Positions 1-6,839 of a DNA stretch of 13,712 nucleotides are shown here, piece after piece (positions within the stretch are counted from its first letter, which is position 1; each line of letters starts with the position of its first letter). The stretch comes from Baffinella frigidus. Its lineage: Eukaryota > Cryptophyceae > Cryptomonadales > Baffinellaceae. A program made the translations under genes and the position numbers. Where the stretch lies: NCBI GenBank assembly GCA_026770585.1, contig MU646481.1:278699-292410 (forward strand). Direction: 5' to 3'. Under the pieces are notes generated by a model. That model ran no database searches and was not told the origin of the DNA. It was given only the letters and a program-made list of their open reading frames with translations.

Positions 1-62
1 ACCCTACACCCTACACCCTACACCCTACACCCTACACCCTGAAACCCTACACCCTACACCCT
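1..62. repeat. Telomere-like CCCTACA array
   Basis: About eight head-to-tail CCCTACA units (TGTAGGG on the other strand), with one CCCTGAA interruption. The C-rich strand reads 5' to 3' at the very left edge, as expected for the left end of a chromosome. It could equally be an interstitial array at which the contig ends. The unit differs by one base from the TTTAGGG-class units seen further inside. Confidence 0.8.
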
Positions 63-123
63 TGCCTCCTCCTCGATCGCCAGGTGCCTAGCCTGGTCCC
101 CGATTGGCAGGCGACATCTTCCC

Positions 124-386
124 ATGCTCGCATAGTATTGTACTTTTCGGGTCGGCGCGGATTTTCTCGAGGTCGGGTCGGGGTGTCGGGAAATGAAAAT
201 CTCGATAATTGGTGCGTCCATCTAAAGTTTTATGCTATCTTATGCATTGATATGATGACAAGATGCACCCCCCACCCATAACATGTACAAATACTAGAGC
301 CCTTTTTCGATTTTTTCGATTTTTCCCGACTCCCCGACCTCGACCCAAAATCCGCGCTGACCCGAAAAGTACAGTAGTGCGAGCAT
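124..386. repeat. Inverted repeat with ~80-bp arms
   Basis: The arm at about 124-206 matches the reverse complement of about 308-386. Shared blocks include ATGCTCGCA, GTACTTTTCGGGTC, GCGCGGATTT and GTCGGGAAA. The ~100-bp spacer holds no recognisable gene. The arms are imperfect, with small indels. Short open frames across both arms are by-products of the repeat. This could be a foldback element or an inverted duplication near the chromosome end. Confidence 0.75.
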
Positions 387-564
387 ATTCATCTCGAAAT
401 ATAACTGAATCAGTTCCCTCATAAGCGTTTTCATTTGATTAGGAGGCCTAATTACGTTTACTATGCCCTGCTGATTTCTGCTATTCAACCTCCTATTGAA
501 AAGAAACTGATTCAGGTATCTTCCGAGATGAATATGTTCCGCGCGCGTTGACGCACGCGAGGGA
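387..564. other. Unassigned sequence before the CA satellite
   Basis: Unique-looking sequence of mixed composition between the inverted repeat and the CA-rich satellite. I see no repeat, conserved motif or convincing coding frame in it. Confidence 0.5.
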
Positions 565-960
565 CTGGCGCACACACACGGCTGACACACACACGGGGCT
601 GACGCACGCTTGCTGTGCCGTGGGCTGACGCACACACACGGATGGCACACACACACAGCTGACGAACACACACACGGCTGACACACACAGAGGGTTGACG
701 CACGCTTGCTATGCCGTGGGCTGACACACACACACGGGGCTGACACACACACGGGGCTGACACACACACACGGCTGACACACACACACGGCTGACACACA
801 CGCACGGGGCTGATACACACACGGGGCTGACACACACACACGGCTGACACACACACACGGCTGACACACACGCGCGGGGCTGACGCACACATACGGCTGT
901 CACACACACGCGGGGCTGACACATGCGGCGCATGCATGCGGCTGACGCGCGCGCACGGAC
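565..960. repeat. CA-rich satellite with 70-bp higher-order unit
   Basis: Built from ~17-bp units of the form CTGACACACACACACGG with variants. Within it, 751-820 is repeated almost exactly by 821-890, a higher-order period of 70 bp made of four small units. A second motif, TGACGCACGCTTGCT followed by RTGCCGTGGGCTGAC, occurs near 600 and 697. The long minus-strand open frames here encode Cys/Val/Ser/Pro repeats and are artefacts of the simple sequence, not genes. Confidence 0.9.
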
Positions 961-961
961 A

Positions 962-1335
962 CGAACCAGTATATTGACGGTCAAAAGCCGGATTCGACCA
1001 GTATATTCACGTTTTGAGGCTGGGGCTGGCAGGCACGCATCGTCGCACGAATCAGCATATTGACGGATAAAAGCCGGGTTCGACCAGTATATTCAGGTTT
1101 TGTTGGGGCTGGGGCTAGCAGACGCGCATCGTCGCACGAACCAGTATATTGACGGCCAAAAGCCGGATTCAACTAGTATATTCAGGTTTTGGAGCTGGGG
1201 CTGGCAGGCTCGCATCGTTGCAGCGCTGGTATATTGACGGTCAAATCAGTATATTGACGGTCAAAAGCCGGATTCGACCAGTATATTCAGGGTTTTCTGG
1301 GGCTGGGGCTGGCAGGCGCGTATCGTTGCGGCGAG
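962..1335. repeat. Minisatellite, four units of ~86-109 bp
   Basis: Units start at 962, 1048, 1137 and about 1245. Each contains AGTATATTGACGG, AAAAGCCGG, a second AGTATATTCA, then a GGGGCTGG-rich tract and a GCATCGT motif. There are no spacers between units. The third unit carries an extra partial copy of TATATTGACGGTCAA at 1229-1244, giving a longer unit. Open frames across it are repeat by-products. Confidence 0.85.
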
Positions 1336-1411
1336 GGGCTCCTGGGGTCTGACGGACGCCCAGCTGGACTCCGCGCCCTTTCTCGGCGATGCTGTCCCGG
1401 TACCCTCATCC

Positions 1412-1570
1412 GGGAACACAGCATTTTTCTTTCAAAAAATCTTCTTTTTAAAAACCAAAAAAATCAAAATCTCCTTTTAAAAAACCAGAATTACAACTGA
1501 ATTGCTTCGGACGTGGCCCGGTGTGTAGTAAATTTCATTGCCAGCTTTTAAAATTAAAACACATGTTCCC
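1412..1570. mobile_element. Fam1 AT-rich palindromic element, degraded copy
   Basis: The right arm carries the family core GTGTAGTAAATTTCATTGCC at about 1522-1543 and ends in TGTTCCC. The left end starts GGGAACA, its complement. The left inner arm is poorly preserved and appears to carry an extra AT-rich insertion. It is recognised mainly by comparison with the cleaner copies at 3272, 7309 and 8905. No coding capacity. Confidence 0.5.
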
Positions 1571-1573
1571 AGA

Positions 1574-1891
1574 TTAACCCGTCTTCTCTCCCCTACCAAC
1601 GTGGGCAACCTCAGCGGCACATTGTTGCGTTGCAGGGTCATCCGCTCCTCGGACGAAGCTGGTGGATAGCACACCCTTGGCCTGGAGCGCGCGCTGTACG
1701 GAATCCATTTCGACAGACGTTGTCAACGCAAACCCACCAGTCTCGTGTGTCTTCAACATGAGAGTCACGTTGTGGACCAGAGACAACGGTCGCCAACCCC
1801 TATGCAGAAGCCAGCCCCCGTGACCCAAGCGGCCCGCGCGAAACGAGGGGTACAAAAAGTTACTACCGTCACGTCCAAATAAGCCGTCCAT
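1574..1891 (-). CDS. Hypothetical ORF sharing a recurrent peptide
   Basis: A 105-codon open frame from an ATG at 1889-1891. I do not recognise the protein. Its residues ~68-83 (RALQAKGVLSTSFVRG) match peptides encoded on the other strand at 2471-2521 and 3188-3238, with several synonymous differences, so at least this part may descend from a real exon. The codon before the shared block is CAG, and CAG also precedes the other two copies, which would fit a 3' splice site. A TATATATGA string lies about 5-13 bases upstream of the ATG, but this is too close to call a promoter. The N-terminal half is tryptophan- and leucine-rich, with no obvious signal peptide. The ORF could be a fragment or pseudogene rather than an intact gene. 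Confidence 0.25.
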   Translation of the reverse strand: MDGLFGRDGSNFLYPSFRAGRLGHGGWLLHRGWRPLSLVHNVTLMLKTHETGGFALTTSVEMDSVQRALQAKGVLSTSFVRGADDPATQQCAAEVAHVGRGEKTG

Positions 1892-1996
1892 CTATCATAT
1901 ATAGGCCACACCCACAAGAATTTTCACCCCCCCCGCAGCTCCCATGATGTTGCACCCACCAGCCGCGACTCAGCTGGTAGGTGCCTCGATGCGAGA

Positions 1997-2260
1997 GTGA
2001 GAGAAAGTTCATCGGACCCCTTCACAGATTCCATCTCAGAAACTGTCCGCCTTGACGATTTCTGGTACAAGTCGCGCGGGTTGCCTCGGTTGGTTGCGGT
2101 GTCGAACGTAAATTTTAATGTTTTGTTTGATGGTTTTTCCACGTCTCTGGCGCTAGCTCACTGGGGTCACTGGGGCTGGCTCTACGGAGGGCTCTTGGGA
2201 GGGTATTCAAAAGTCAATTTGCGGAGGGAAACCGGTATTCAAAAGTCAATTTTCAATTGA
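1997..2260 (+). CDS. Weak hypothetical ORF
   Basis: An 87-codon frame with mixed, protein-like composition in its first ~50 residues and a Trp/Gly-rich segment (WGHWGWLYGG) at ~55-65. A minus-strand frame at 1924-2142 overlaps it and looks equally plausible, so strand is undecided. The 3' part runs into short direct repeats: GGTATTCAAAAGTCAATTT near 2201 and 2232, and GGCTCCAAGAACGGGC near 2264 and 2286. This argues against a stable coding end. No family recognised; it may not be a gene. Confidence 0.15.
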   Translation: MRESSSDPFTDSISETVRLDDFWYKSRGLPRLVAVSNVNFNVLFDGFSTSLALAHWGHWGWLYGGLLGGYSKVNLRRETGIQKSIFN

Positions 2261-2379
2261 AAACGGCTCCAAGAACGGGCTAAGGGCTCCAAGAACGGGC
2301 ACCGGATAACCCTCGAAGGGCCGTGCGTGGTCTGCAGGGGTTGGTGCGTCCGGCATCACGGGCAGGATCACGTCCGGCC

Positions 2380-2427
2380 TTACAACTCTTACAACTCTTA
2401 CAACTCTTACAACTCGCCTTACAACTC
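2380..2427 (+). repeat. 9-bp tandem repeat TTACAACTC
   Basis: Four perfect adjacent TTACAACTC units (2380-2415), then GCC and a fifth unit at 2419-2427. The 9-bp unit keeps frame, so open frames through it contain three-residue repeats. Confidence 0.9.
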
Positions 2428-2439
2428 CTACAAGGCGAC

Positions 2440-3245
2440 TATAAGTACAAACTGGCTTCTGCAGGGGCTGGCTCGCTCGCTCGAGGCCAAGGGCGTCCTA
2501 TCCGCCAAGTTCGTCCGGGGTCTTGGTTTGCTGCGCTGGCCGGCGCTGACTGTCCCGGGTGCAGAAGGTGGAGTCAGAATCCATCCGGAAAATGCTCGTA
2601 TGCGCGGCCGACACGGGGTACAGTAGTGGCACAATGCGTAACATGTGCGGCGCTGACGCTGGTTGTTTGGCAATACATTATCAATCTCTCCGGGTGCTGA
2701 CTAGTGCTACGCTGGACCGGAGGGGAGGCAATCGCAAATGTCAACTCCCTCTGGGCGCACCGTCAACTTTTGGCAGAATCCTTTTGGCAGTACAAACTGG
2801 CTTCGGGAGGGGTTGCCGCGGCGCTGGCGGGTGCTGGCTGCTGTTCCGGGTGCAGGAGGTGGAGATATAATTCATGCGGAAATTGCTCGTATTCGCGGCC
2901 GACACGGGGTACAGTAGTGGCAAGCTCCCCGCAGGGGCCACCGGAGGCTTTAGACGCCCCAGCGAAATTCACTTCAGTGGCTTGCCTCGCCTTGAAAGGC
3001 CCTTACGACGGCTTGCCTCCACTTTATGCGTAGCATGTGCGGGGCTGACACTGGTTGTTTGGCAATCATTTATCAATCTCTTTAAGTCAGAGGCGGGGAA
3101 ACGGTGCGAGAGGCCACTGCAGGGGTATCTCGCTCATAAGAAACGTTCACCCCCCTGAATTATCAATCTCTCCGGGTGCAGGGGCTCGCTCGCGCGCTCG
3201 AGGCCACAGGCGTGCTCTCCGCCAAGTTCGTCCGGGGAGCTGGGA
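2440..3245 (+). repeat. Segmentally duplicated block with exon-like fragments
   Basis: Three sets of internal copies are visible. (a) ACAAACTGGCTTC through GACACGGGGTACAGTAGTGGCA occurs at ~2448-2632 and ~2791-2922. (b) ATGTGCGGSGCTGACRCTGG plus TGTTTGGCAAT and TATCAATCTCT occurs at ~2642-2695 and ~3032-3081, with the last part again at 3159-3170. (c) CAGGGGCTSGCTCGC through AAGTTCGTCCGGGG occurs at ~2461-2520 and ~3179-3237. Block (c) encodes ARALEAKGVLSAKFVRG-like peptides, and most differences between its copies are synonymous. The copies lie in different reading frames of the window and no single ORF joins them, so I read this as duplicated, decayed gene fragments of unknown function. Confidence 0.6.
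3118..3156 (+). mobile_element. Fam2 left half, truncated
   Basis: Begins TGCAGGGGTATCTCGCTCAT and continues AAGAAACG then a C-run, matching the left arm of the Fam2 palindromes. No right arm follows. It abuts the duplicated block, so it may have been cut by that rearrangement. Confidence 0.7.
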
Positions 3246-3271
3246 GCGCGCCCAACGCGTGGCAGGTTGGT

Positions 3272-3450
3272 CCGGAAACCCCCCTTTTTTTCTTTCATTC
3301 CCTGGAAACGACAATCACTACGCACTTCGTTCTTACTAGAAATAAAAGAATTTGTGTGGTAATTAGTAATACAAGCATGTGTGTACTAATCAAAGCATTT
3401 GTGTAGTAACTTTCGTTGCCAGCAAATGAAAGAAAAATAAGGTTCTCCGG
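3272..3450. mobile_element. Fam1 AT-rich palindromic element
   Basis: Arms ~3272-3327 and ~3391-3450 are complementary over most of their length, from CCGGA at the outer ends through TTTTTCTTTCATT and CTGGCAACGA to the family core ACTACACA. The loop holds a second GAATTTGTGTGGTAAT-like copy of the core. No ORF, and no clear target-site duplication. Non-autonomous foldback or MITE-like element. Confidence 0.75.
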
Positions 3451-3788
3451 ATAAAGGCCTTCCTCGCCTGTCTCTGCCTCTGCTGCTCAGCCTCTGGGAG
3501 ATTGCTTGACTTGTCCTTGAACAAGACGTCTCAGGAAACACGTTGGCTGTCGTTGCCGTTGAAGACTGTGCGCTTGACTCAAGCCACACAGTGGGCTTCG
3601 AGGGTTTCGTTGGCGCCGAAATTCCGGGTGTGACGTGACCAATTTGCATTAGAAAAAATCGTAAGGTTGGTTGTCTTCAGGCAAGTTGAATTTTGATGAA
3701 AGGTTCGTAGTCCACCGTGGGGACCCTGCAGGGACAGAGAAGCTTATCTGCTCTCGTTCTCAGGTGAATTCGTGAGAGGGGTCGTTGA
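3451..3788. other. Mostly unassigned; one short exon-like open frame
   Basis: No repeat family is visible here. A plus-strand frame without ATG is open from 3510 to a TGA at 3636-3638 (42 sense codons). It has protein-like mixed composition (for example NTLAVVAVEDCALDSSHTV). A minus-strand Ser/Thr-rich frame at 3386-3649 overlaps it and ends inside the Fam1 element. At this length either could be chance. Confidence 0.25.
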
Positions 3789-3949
3789 CCACTCAGCGGG
3801 CTACGAAGCAACTTTCAGCCCAAGTCGGGCCACTTTTACGTTACCTTATCCCTAGGGACCCCCCTATGTCCCTACGGGTTGCCTACCGTAGGGTCCTAGG
3901 TCTTACCGCCCAGGGGTTATTCAAAATCCCTTCGAAGTCCGCTATGTGG
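3789..3949 (+). mobile_element. Fam4 terminal-inverted-repeat element
   Basis: The left end CACTCAGCGGGCTACGAAG is complementary to the right end CTTCGAAGTCCGCTATGTG. The interior includes CCCCCCTATG, GGGTTGCCTACCGTAGGGTC and ATTCAAAATCCC. It aligns over most of its length, inverted, with 12873-13053. No coding capacity; MITE-like. Confidence 0.75.
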
Positions 3950-4476
3950 GGTGATGAGCCTGGGGGGGGGCAGGTTCTTCTTGCGCTCAACGCATCATCC
4001 GGAGCAGGGTCCTAGGTCGTATCGCTATGGGGTTATTCAAAATCCCTTCGAAGTCCGCTGTGTGGGGTGATGGGTGATGGGTGTCGGCTGCCATGGGGGG
4101 GTGCAGGTTTTTCTGGCGCTCAACGCCTCTTCTGGAGCCAGCGTGTCGGTGGCCGTGGAACAGCCCCGCCGGCAGGCTCGTGAACGCCCGCGTGACCGGT
4201 CACGCGGACGCCGAAGCCAACTGTCCGAGGTGACTGCCTTGCGTGTGCCGTGCAGGGGGTTGTACCAGCGCCACTCATCTGGAGCCAGCGTGTCGGTGGC
4301 TTTCGCCCAGAGCGGGTCTTCTCCCGACGATGACAACCTTCACAGTCCCTTTGAAGTCCGCTGTGTGGGCTGATGAGTCTGGGGGGGGGCAGGTTCTTCT
4401 GGCGCTCAACGCCTCGTCTGGCGGAAGCGTGTCGGTGGCCTTCGCCCAGAGCGCGTCTTCTTCAGATGAAGACGAC
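3926..4476 (+). repeat. Cassette repeats: Fam4 right end plus peptide-coding segment
   Basis: Three repeats join the Fam4 right end (CCCTTCGAAGTCCGCT-TGTGGG) to a G-run and then a coding-like segment. The segments are at 3974-4009, 4107-4154 and 4393-4476; a fourth segment at 4275-4336 lacks the Fam4 end. The plus frame reads VLLALNASSGASVSVAFAQS followed by a Ser/Asp/Glu-rich tail. Differences between copies concentrate at third codon positions: CTT/CTG, GCA/GCC, TCA/TCT/TCG, GGA/GGC, GCT/GCC, GAC/GAT. The minus frame ATDTLAPDEALSARRTC shares the same wobble positions, so the coding strand cannot be settled. I do not recognise the peptide. The copies lie in different frames relative to the window and are best seen as duplicated exon fragments. 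The plus ORF 4243-4584 contains the last two. Confidence 0.6.
4005..4069 (+). mobile_element. Fam4 right-end copy
   Basis: AGGGTCCTAGGTCGTATCGC through GGGGTTATTCAAAATCCC and CTTCGAAGTCCGCTGTGTGG repeats the right ~65 bp of the element at 3789-3949, without a left end. It is part of the cassette duplication. Confidence 0.7.
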
Positions 4477-4540
4477 ATCTGCCACGACAACATCGCCGCT
4501 GGTGATCCCCGCACCCGTGTGTGCCCCCAGTTGTTAGGAT

Positions 4541-4609
4541 ATATTTACAGCCCTTTATTGAACATATTTACAGCCATTTATTGACTATATTTACAGCCAT
4601 TTATTGACT
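4541..4609 (+). repeat. 23-bp tandem repeat, three copies
   Basis: ATATTTACAGCC followed by MTTTATTGAMY, with unit starts at 4541, 4564 and 4587. Copies two and three are identical. The upstream plus-strand ORF terminates inside it, so its last ~20 residues are repeat-derived. Confidence 0.9.
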
Positions 4610-4739
4610 TCTCCCTCATCTCCCTTATCCATTATTCCTCATGTCCCTTGTCCTGTCCTCTTAATCCGTTTAATAAATTCTATTCTGAGAGTGCGCCCGC
4701 ACCTTTCGATCCCCTCGCCCAGATGCCCAAAAAGACATG
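4610..4739. other. Pyrimidine-rich unassigned spacer
   Basis: CT-rich stretch with an AATAAA at 4673-4678. This could serve as a polyadenylation signal for a plus-strand transcript of the cassette region, but a lone hexamer is weak evidence. Nothing else seen. Confidence 0.25.
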
Positions 4740-4843
4740 TATCCCTCAGGTGGCGAGGGGGTTGAATTTGACCCCCAAGAGGTCCTAGGCAGGTCCTAGG
4801 GCCCTACGGTAGGGCGTATGAGCCTACTCGCCACTTAAGGGAT
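4740..4843 (+). mobile_element. Fam3 palindromic element
   Basis: Left end TATCCCTCAGGTGGCGAG, right end CTCGCCACTTAAGGGAT. The inner part GGTCCTAGGCAGGTCCTAGG then GCCCTACGGTAGGGCGTATG is nearly identical to the other Fam3 copies, whereas the left third is more variable. Non-coding MITE-like element of ~104 bp. Confidence 0.85.
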
Positions 4844-4904
4844 CTAAGGACTTAGGGAGTATTATCTTCCTGTGCTCGCTTCGACCCCCTCGCCGAAGCC
4901 TCTC

Positions 4905-5060
4905 TTCTCTGAACCCTGAACCCTACACCTAAACCCTGAAACCTCAACGTTAACCCCCTGAACCCTGAAACCTACACCGTGGTTCCTGAACCCCAAAACC
5001 TGCACCCTAAACCCTAGACGATCATTCCTTATCCCCAAACCCTAACCCCTGCAGGGTTCA
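4905..5060. repeat. Degenerate telomere-like repeats
   Basis: Irregular mix of CCCTGAA, CCCTAAA, CCCTACA and related heptamers with point changes and indels, C-rich on the plus strand. Ends with a short opposite-strand GGGTTCAGGG. Interstitial telomeric sequence in an advanced state of decay. Confidence 0.8.
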
Positions 5061-5384
5061 GGGCACCTCCCTGGGATCATTCCCGGCCGATTTCCACACG
5101 GATGCACACATAAATTAGCATTTTTTTGCCAGAAAGTGAGCGTCAGCGACGCACATGCCTTCCGCACACGGATGCAGAGGTGCGGGCAGTGACGCCCCCG
5201 AGCCGTACGGCCAGGGGTTTGGCGTTCAGGGTTTAGTGCGGCATGGTTTGAGATTACGGTAGGGTGTATGCGCCAGATAGACAGTTAATTTGTACTGGAG
5301 ATCCTCCTTTAAAACTAATTATACCGGCTAAATGTTTTTAATGATGAGACGAAATCCAGTGGAACAGAGCTAGGGGTATCACAA
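5061..5384. other. Unassigned; small repeats only
   Basis: Holds two CACACGGATGCA motifs (near 5095 and 5166), a short G-strand telomere-like bit (GGGTTTGG and CAGGGTTTAG, ~5216-5237) and a Fam3-like fragment TTACGGTAGGGTGTATGCGCC (~5253-5273). No convincing gene. Confidence 0.5.
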
Positions 5385-5388
5385 ATCT

Positions 5389-5430
5389 CTCTGACCGCAG
5401 CAGCCCCGCAGGGGTGGCTGAAGCAGTGGG
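5389..5430 (+). pseudogene. Partial copy of the duplicated putative exon
   Basis: CTCTCTGACC through CCCCGCAGGGGTGGCTGAAG parallels the start of the copies at 5626 and 5837. Relative to them it lacks one codon's worth of sequence, so the frame is kept (PAGVAEAV versus PRAGVAEVT). It diverges soon after. Confidence 0.45.
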
Positions 5431-5447
5431 TGCGGACAACGAAGTCC

Positions 5448-5501
5448 ACCCCCCCCCCCCCCACCTTCGTGCCGCCCACAGGGCCAGCAGTGTGTAGCAA
5501 G

Positions 5502-5535
<34 letters not shown>

Positions 5536-5566
5536 TCGTCGCTCTCTCTCTCTCTCTTTCTCTTTA
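5448..5566. repeat. Poly-C tract and CT microsatellite
   Basis: A run of ~15 C with one interrupting base around 5448-5462, then an interrupted (CT)n tract at 5502-5566. Both are slippage-prone simple repeats. Reading frames across the CT tract (Arg/Glu or Ser/Leu repeats) are artefacts. Confidence 0.95.
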
Positions 5567-5571
5567 TCGAG

Positions 5572-5973
5572 ATGACATCTCGATTCGCACAAACAAACTG
5601 GGGACGACGCGCGTGCGGCTGCCTGACCAAGGCTGCCCCGCGTGCAGGGGTGGCGGAAGTCACGTGGGGCAACCTTCTGTTGGCGGTCGCCGAGTCTGTC
5701 GACGCCTCTGCAACTCCGGTCAAATGCTCGGGTGGATATTCTAGACCCTACCCCCTACAGGTCCTAGGCAGGTCCCAGGGCCCTACGGTAGGGCGTATGC
5801 GCCTACTCGCCACTGAAGGGATATCACAACTCTCTCTGACTAAGGCGGTCCCGCGTGCAGGGGTGGCGGAAGTCACGTGGGGCAACCTTCTCCTGGCGGT
5901 TGCTGGGTCTGTCGATGAATCTGCAACTCCGGTCAAATGCTCGGGTGCCTTAACCCTAAACCCTCAACCCTAA
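5572..5973 (+). CDS. Hypothetical ORF with two copies of a 37-residue module
   Basis: A 133-codon frame holding two copies of a module (nt ~5623-5733 and ~5837-5947). Shared stretches include PRAGVAEVTWGNLLLAVA, SVD and SATPVKCSG. I count 11 nucleotide differences between modules: 7 at third positions and 3 amino-acid replacements, a pattern expected if this frame once encoded protein. The minus frame shares the same wobble positions but shows five replacements, so plus is mildly favoured. The modules are separated by a Fam3 half-element (5759-5824), and the C-terminus runs into telomere-like repeats. The ORF as a whole is therefore chimeric and unlikely to be one functional gene. A CAG before GGGTGGCGG could be a 3' splice site. 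Family unknown. Confidence 0.25.
   Translation: MTSRFAQTNWGRRACGCLTKAAPRAGVAEVTWGNLLLAVAESVDASATPVKCSGGYSRPYPLQVLGRSQGPTVGRMRLLATEGISQLSLTKAVPRAGVAEVTWGNLLLAVAGSVDESATPVKCSGALTLNPQP
5759..5824 (+). mobile_element. Fam3 right half
   Basis: Matches the conserved right two-thirds of Fam3 (AGGTCCTAGGCAGGTCC through GGTAGGGCGTATGCGCC and CACTGAAGGGATAT). The left end is absent. It sits between the two exon-like modules. Confidence 0.8.
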
Positions 5974-6006
5974 AACCTAACCCGAAACCCGAAACCCTAA
6001 ACCCTG
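5950..6006. repeat. Interstitial telomere-like block
   Basis: Mixed CCCTAAA, CCCTCAA, CCCGAAA and CCTAA units, C-rich on the plus strand. Confidence 0.85.
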
Positions 6007-6108
6007 TCGACGCCTCTGCAACTGCGGTCAAATGATCGGGTGCCTTGACCCGAAACCCTGACCCCTTACACCTCTGCAACTCCGGTCGACTGCTCGGGTG
6101 GACATTCT
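6007..6108 (+). pseudogene. Two short relics of the duplicated module
   Basis: GTCGACGCCTCTGCAACTGC with GGTCAAATGATCGGGTG (6007-6045) and CCTCTGCAACTCCGGTCGAC with TGCTCGGGTGG (~6069-6100) repeat the 3' end of the 5626-5733 module. They are separated by telomere-like heptamers. The second relic also resembles the sequence after the first module (GGATATTCTAGACCCTACC). Confidence 0.6.
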
Positions 6109-6365
6109 AAACCCTACCCTCTGAACCCGAAACCCGAAACCCGAAACCCGAAACCCGAAACCCGAAACCCGAAGCCCGAAACCCGAAGCCAGAAACCCGA
6201 AGCCCGAAGCCAGAAACCCCAAACCCGAAACCTGAAACCCGAAACCCGAAACCCGAAACCCGAAACCCTAAACCCTTAATCCTTAACTCTAAACAATAAA
6301 CCCGAAACCCTAACCCCTAACCCCTAAACCCTAAACCCTAAACTCTAAACCCGAAACCCGAAACT
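6109..6365. repeat. CCCGAAA / CCCTAAA interstitial telomeric array
   Basis: About 35 heptamers. The first two-thirds is dominated by CCCGAAA (TTTCGGG), including a run of six perfect units, then AAGCC variants. The last third returns to CCCTAAA, CCCCTAA and CCCGAAA. C-rich on the plus strand, the same polarity as the array at 1-62. Confidence 0.9.
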
Positions 6366-6634
6366 CCTCCTCAACAGGCAGCCAAGTGGAGGTCCTCTCA
6401 CGCAAAGCCTTCCTCTCCCGCTTCCCGCCGGGGGGCGGCCCGCCGTCGGTGCGGGGCGCCGGGGCCAGGGGGCTGTGTGGGGGGGCACGGGCGGCGCCGT
6501 GCGCGAGCTGCTTCCTCAAGGTGGATGGTGGGGGCGTGAGCGGCGAGGTGGGTGCTTCGGTGGGGGCGCTGGGAAGAGCAGGTACTCGCCCTTGCCCCCG
6601 GGCACTGTCTGCGTGTGCCGCGCTGACTGTGCCT
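6366..6634. other. GC-rich segment without a recognisable gene
   Basis: Strongly G-rich on the plus strand with runs such as GGGGGGCGG. Overlapping open frames exist in several frames on both strands, as expected for stop-poor GC-rich DNA. None has recognisable motifs. G-quadruplex potential is plausible. Confidence 0.4.
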
Positions 6635-6839
6635 TACAGGGGTACCTCGCTCATAGGAAACCACCGCCCCCCTAGGACCACCAGAGGACCCTCGACATAA
6701 CGCGTGGCTGACGCGCGGGGCGGGACGTGACTGAACACGGTTACGCGCACAAGAAACGCCGACTTCCTAGGGGCCTAGACATAACCCTGCTGTAGGGTCC
6801 TAGGGGGGGGCGTTTTCTTATGAGCGAGGTACCCTTGTA
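6635..6839. mobile_element. Fam2 palindromic element with duplicated left arm
   Basis: Outer ends TACAGGGGTACCTCGCTCAT and ATGAGCGAGGTACCCTTGTA are inverted repeats. Other copies are ~120-128 bp, while this one is 205 bp. A second, diverged left-arm-like stretch (CGCACAAGAAACGCC through CCTAGGGG, CTAGACATA, ~6742-6782) follows a GC-rich insert. No coding capacity. Confidence 0.8.

Noticed and set aside
294-984. Several long overlapping minus-strand ORFs encoding Cys/Val/Ser/Pro repeats
   Set aside because: They are translations of the CA-rich satellite in all three frames. No frame is favoured and no domain is visible.
962-1335. CRISPR-like array
   Set aside because: Units are ~86-109 bp, directly abutting, with no unique spacers and no cas genes. 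The context is eukaryotic, so this is a minisatellite.
5338-5723. Minus-strand ORFs rich in Arg/Glu
   Set aside because: Generated by the CT microsatellite. The flanking part is the complement of the duplicated module, with shared wobble positions.
6386-6700. GC-rich plus and minus ORFs
   Set aside because: Several frames are open simultaneously in stop-poor DNA. The C-terminal parts are translations of a Fam2 end, and no motif is visible.
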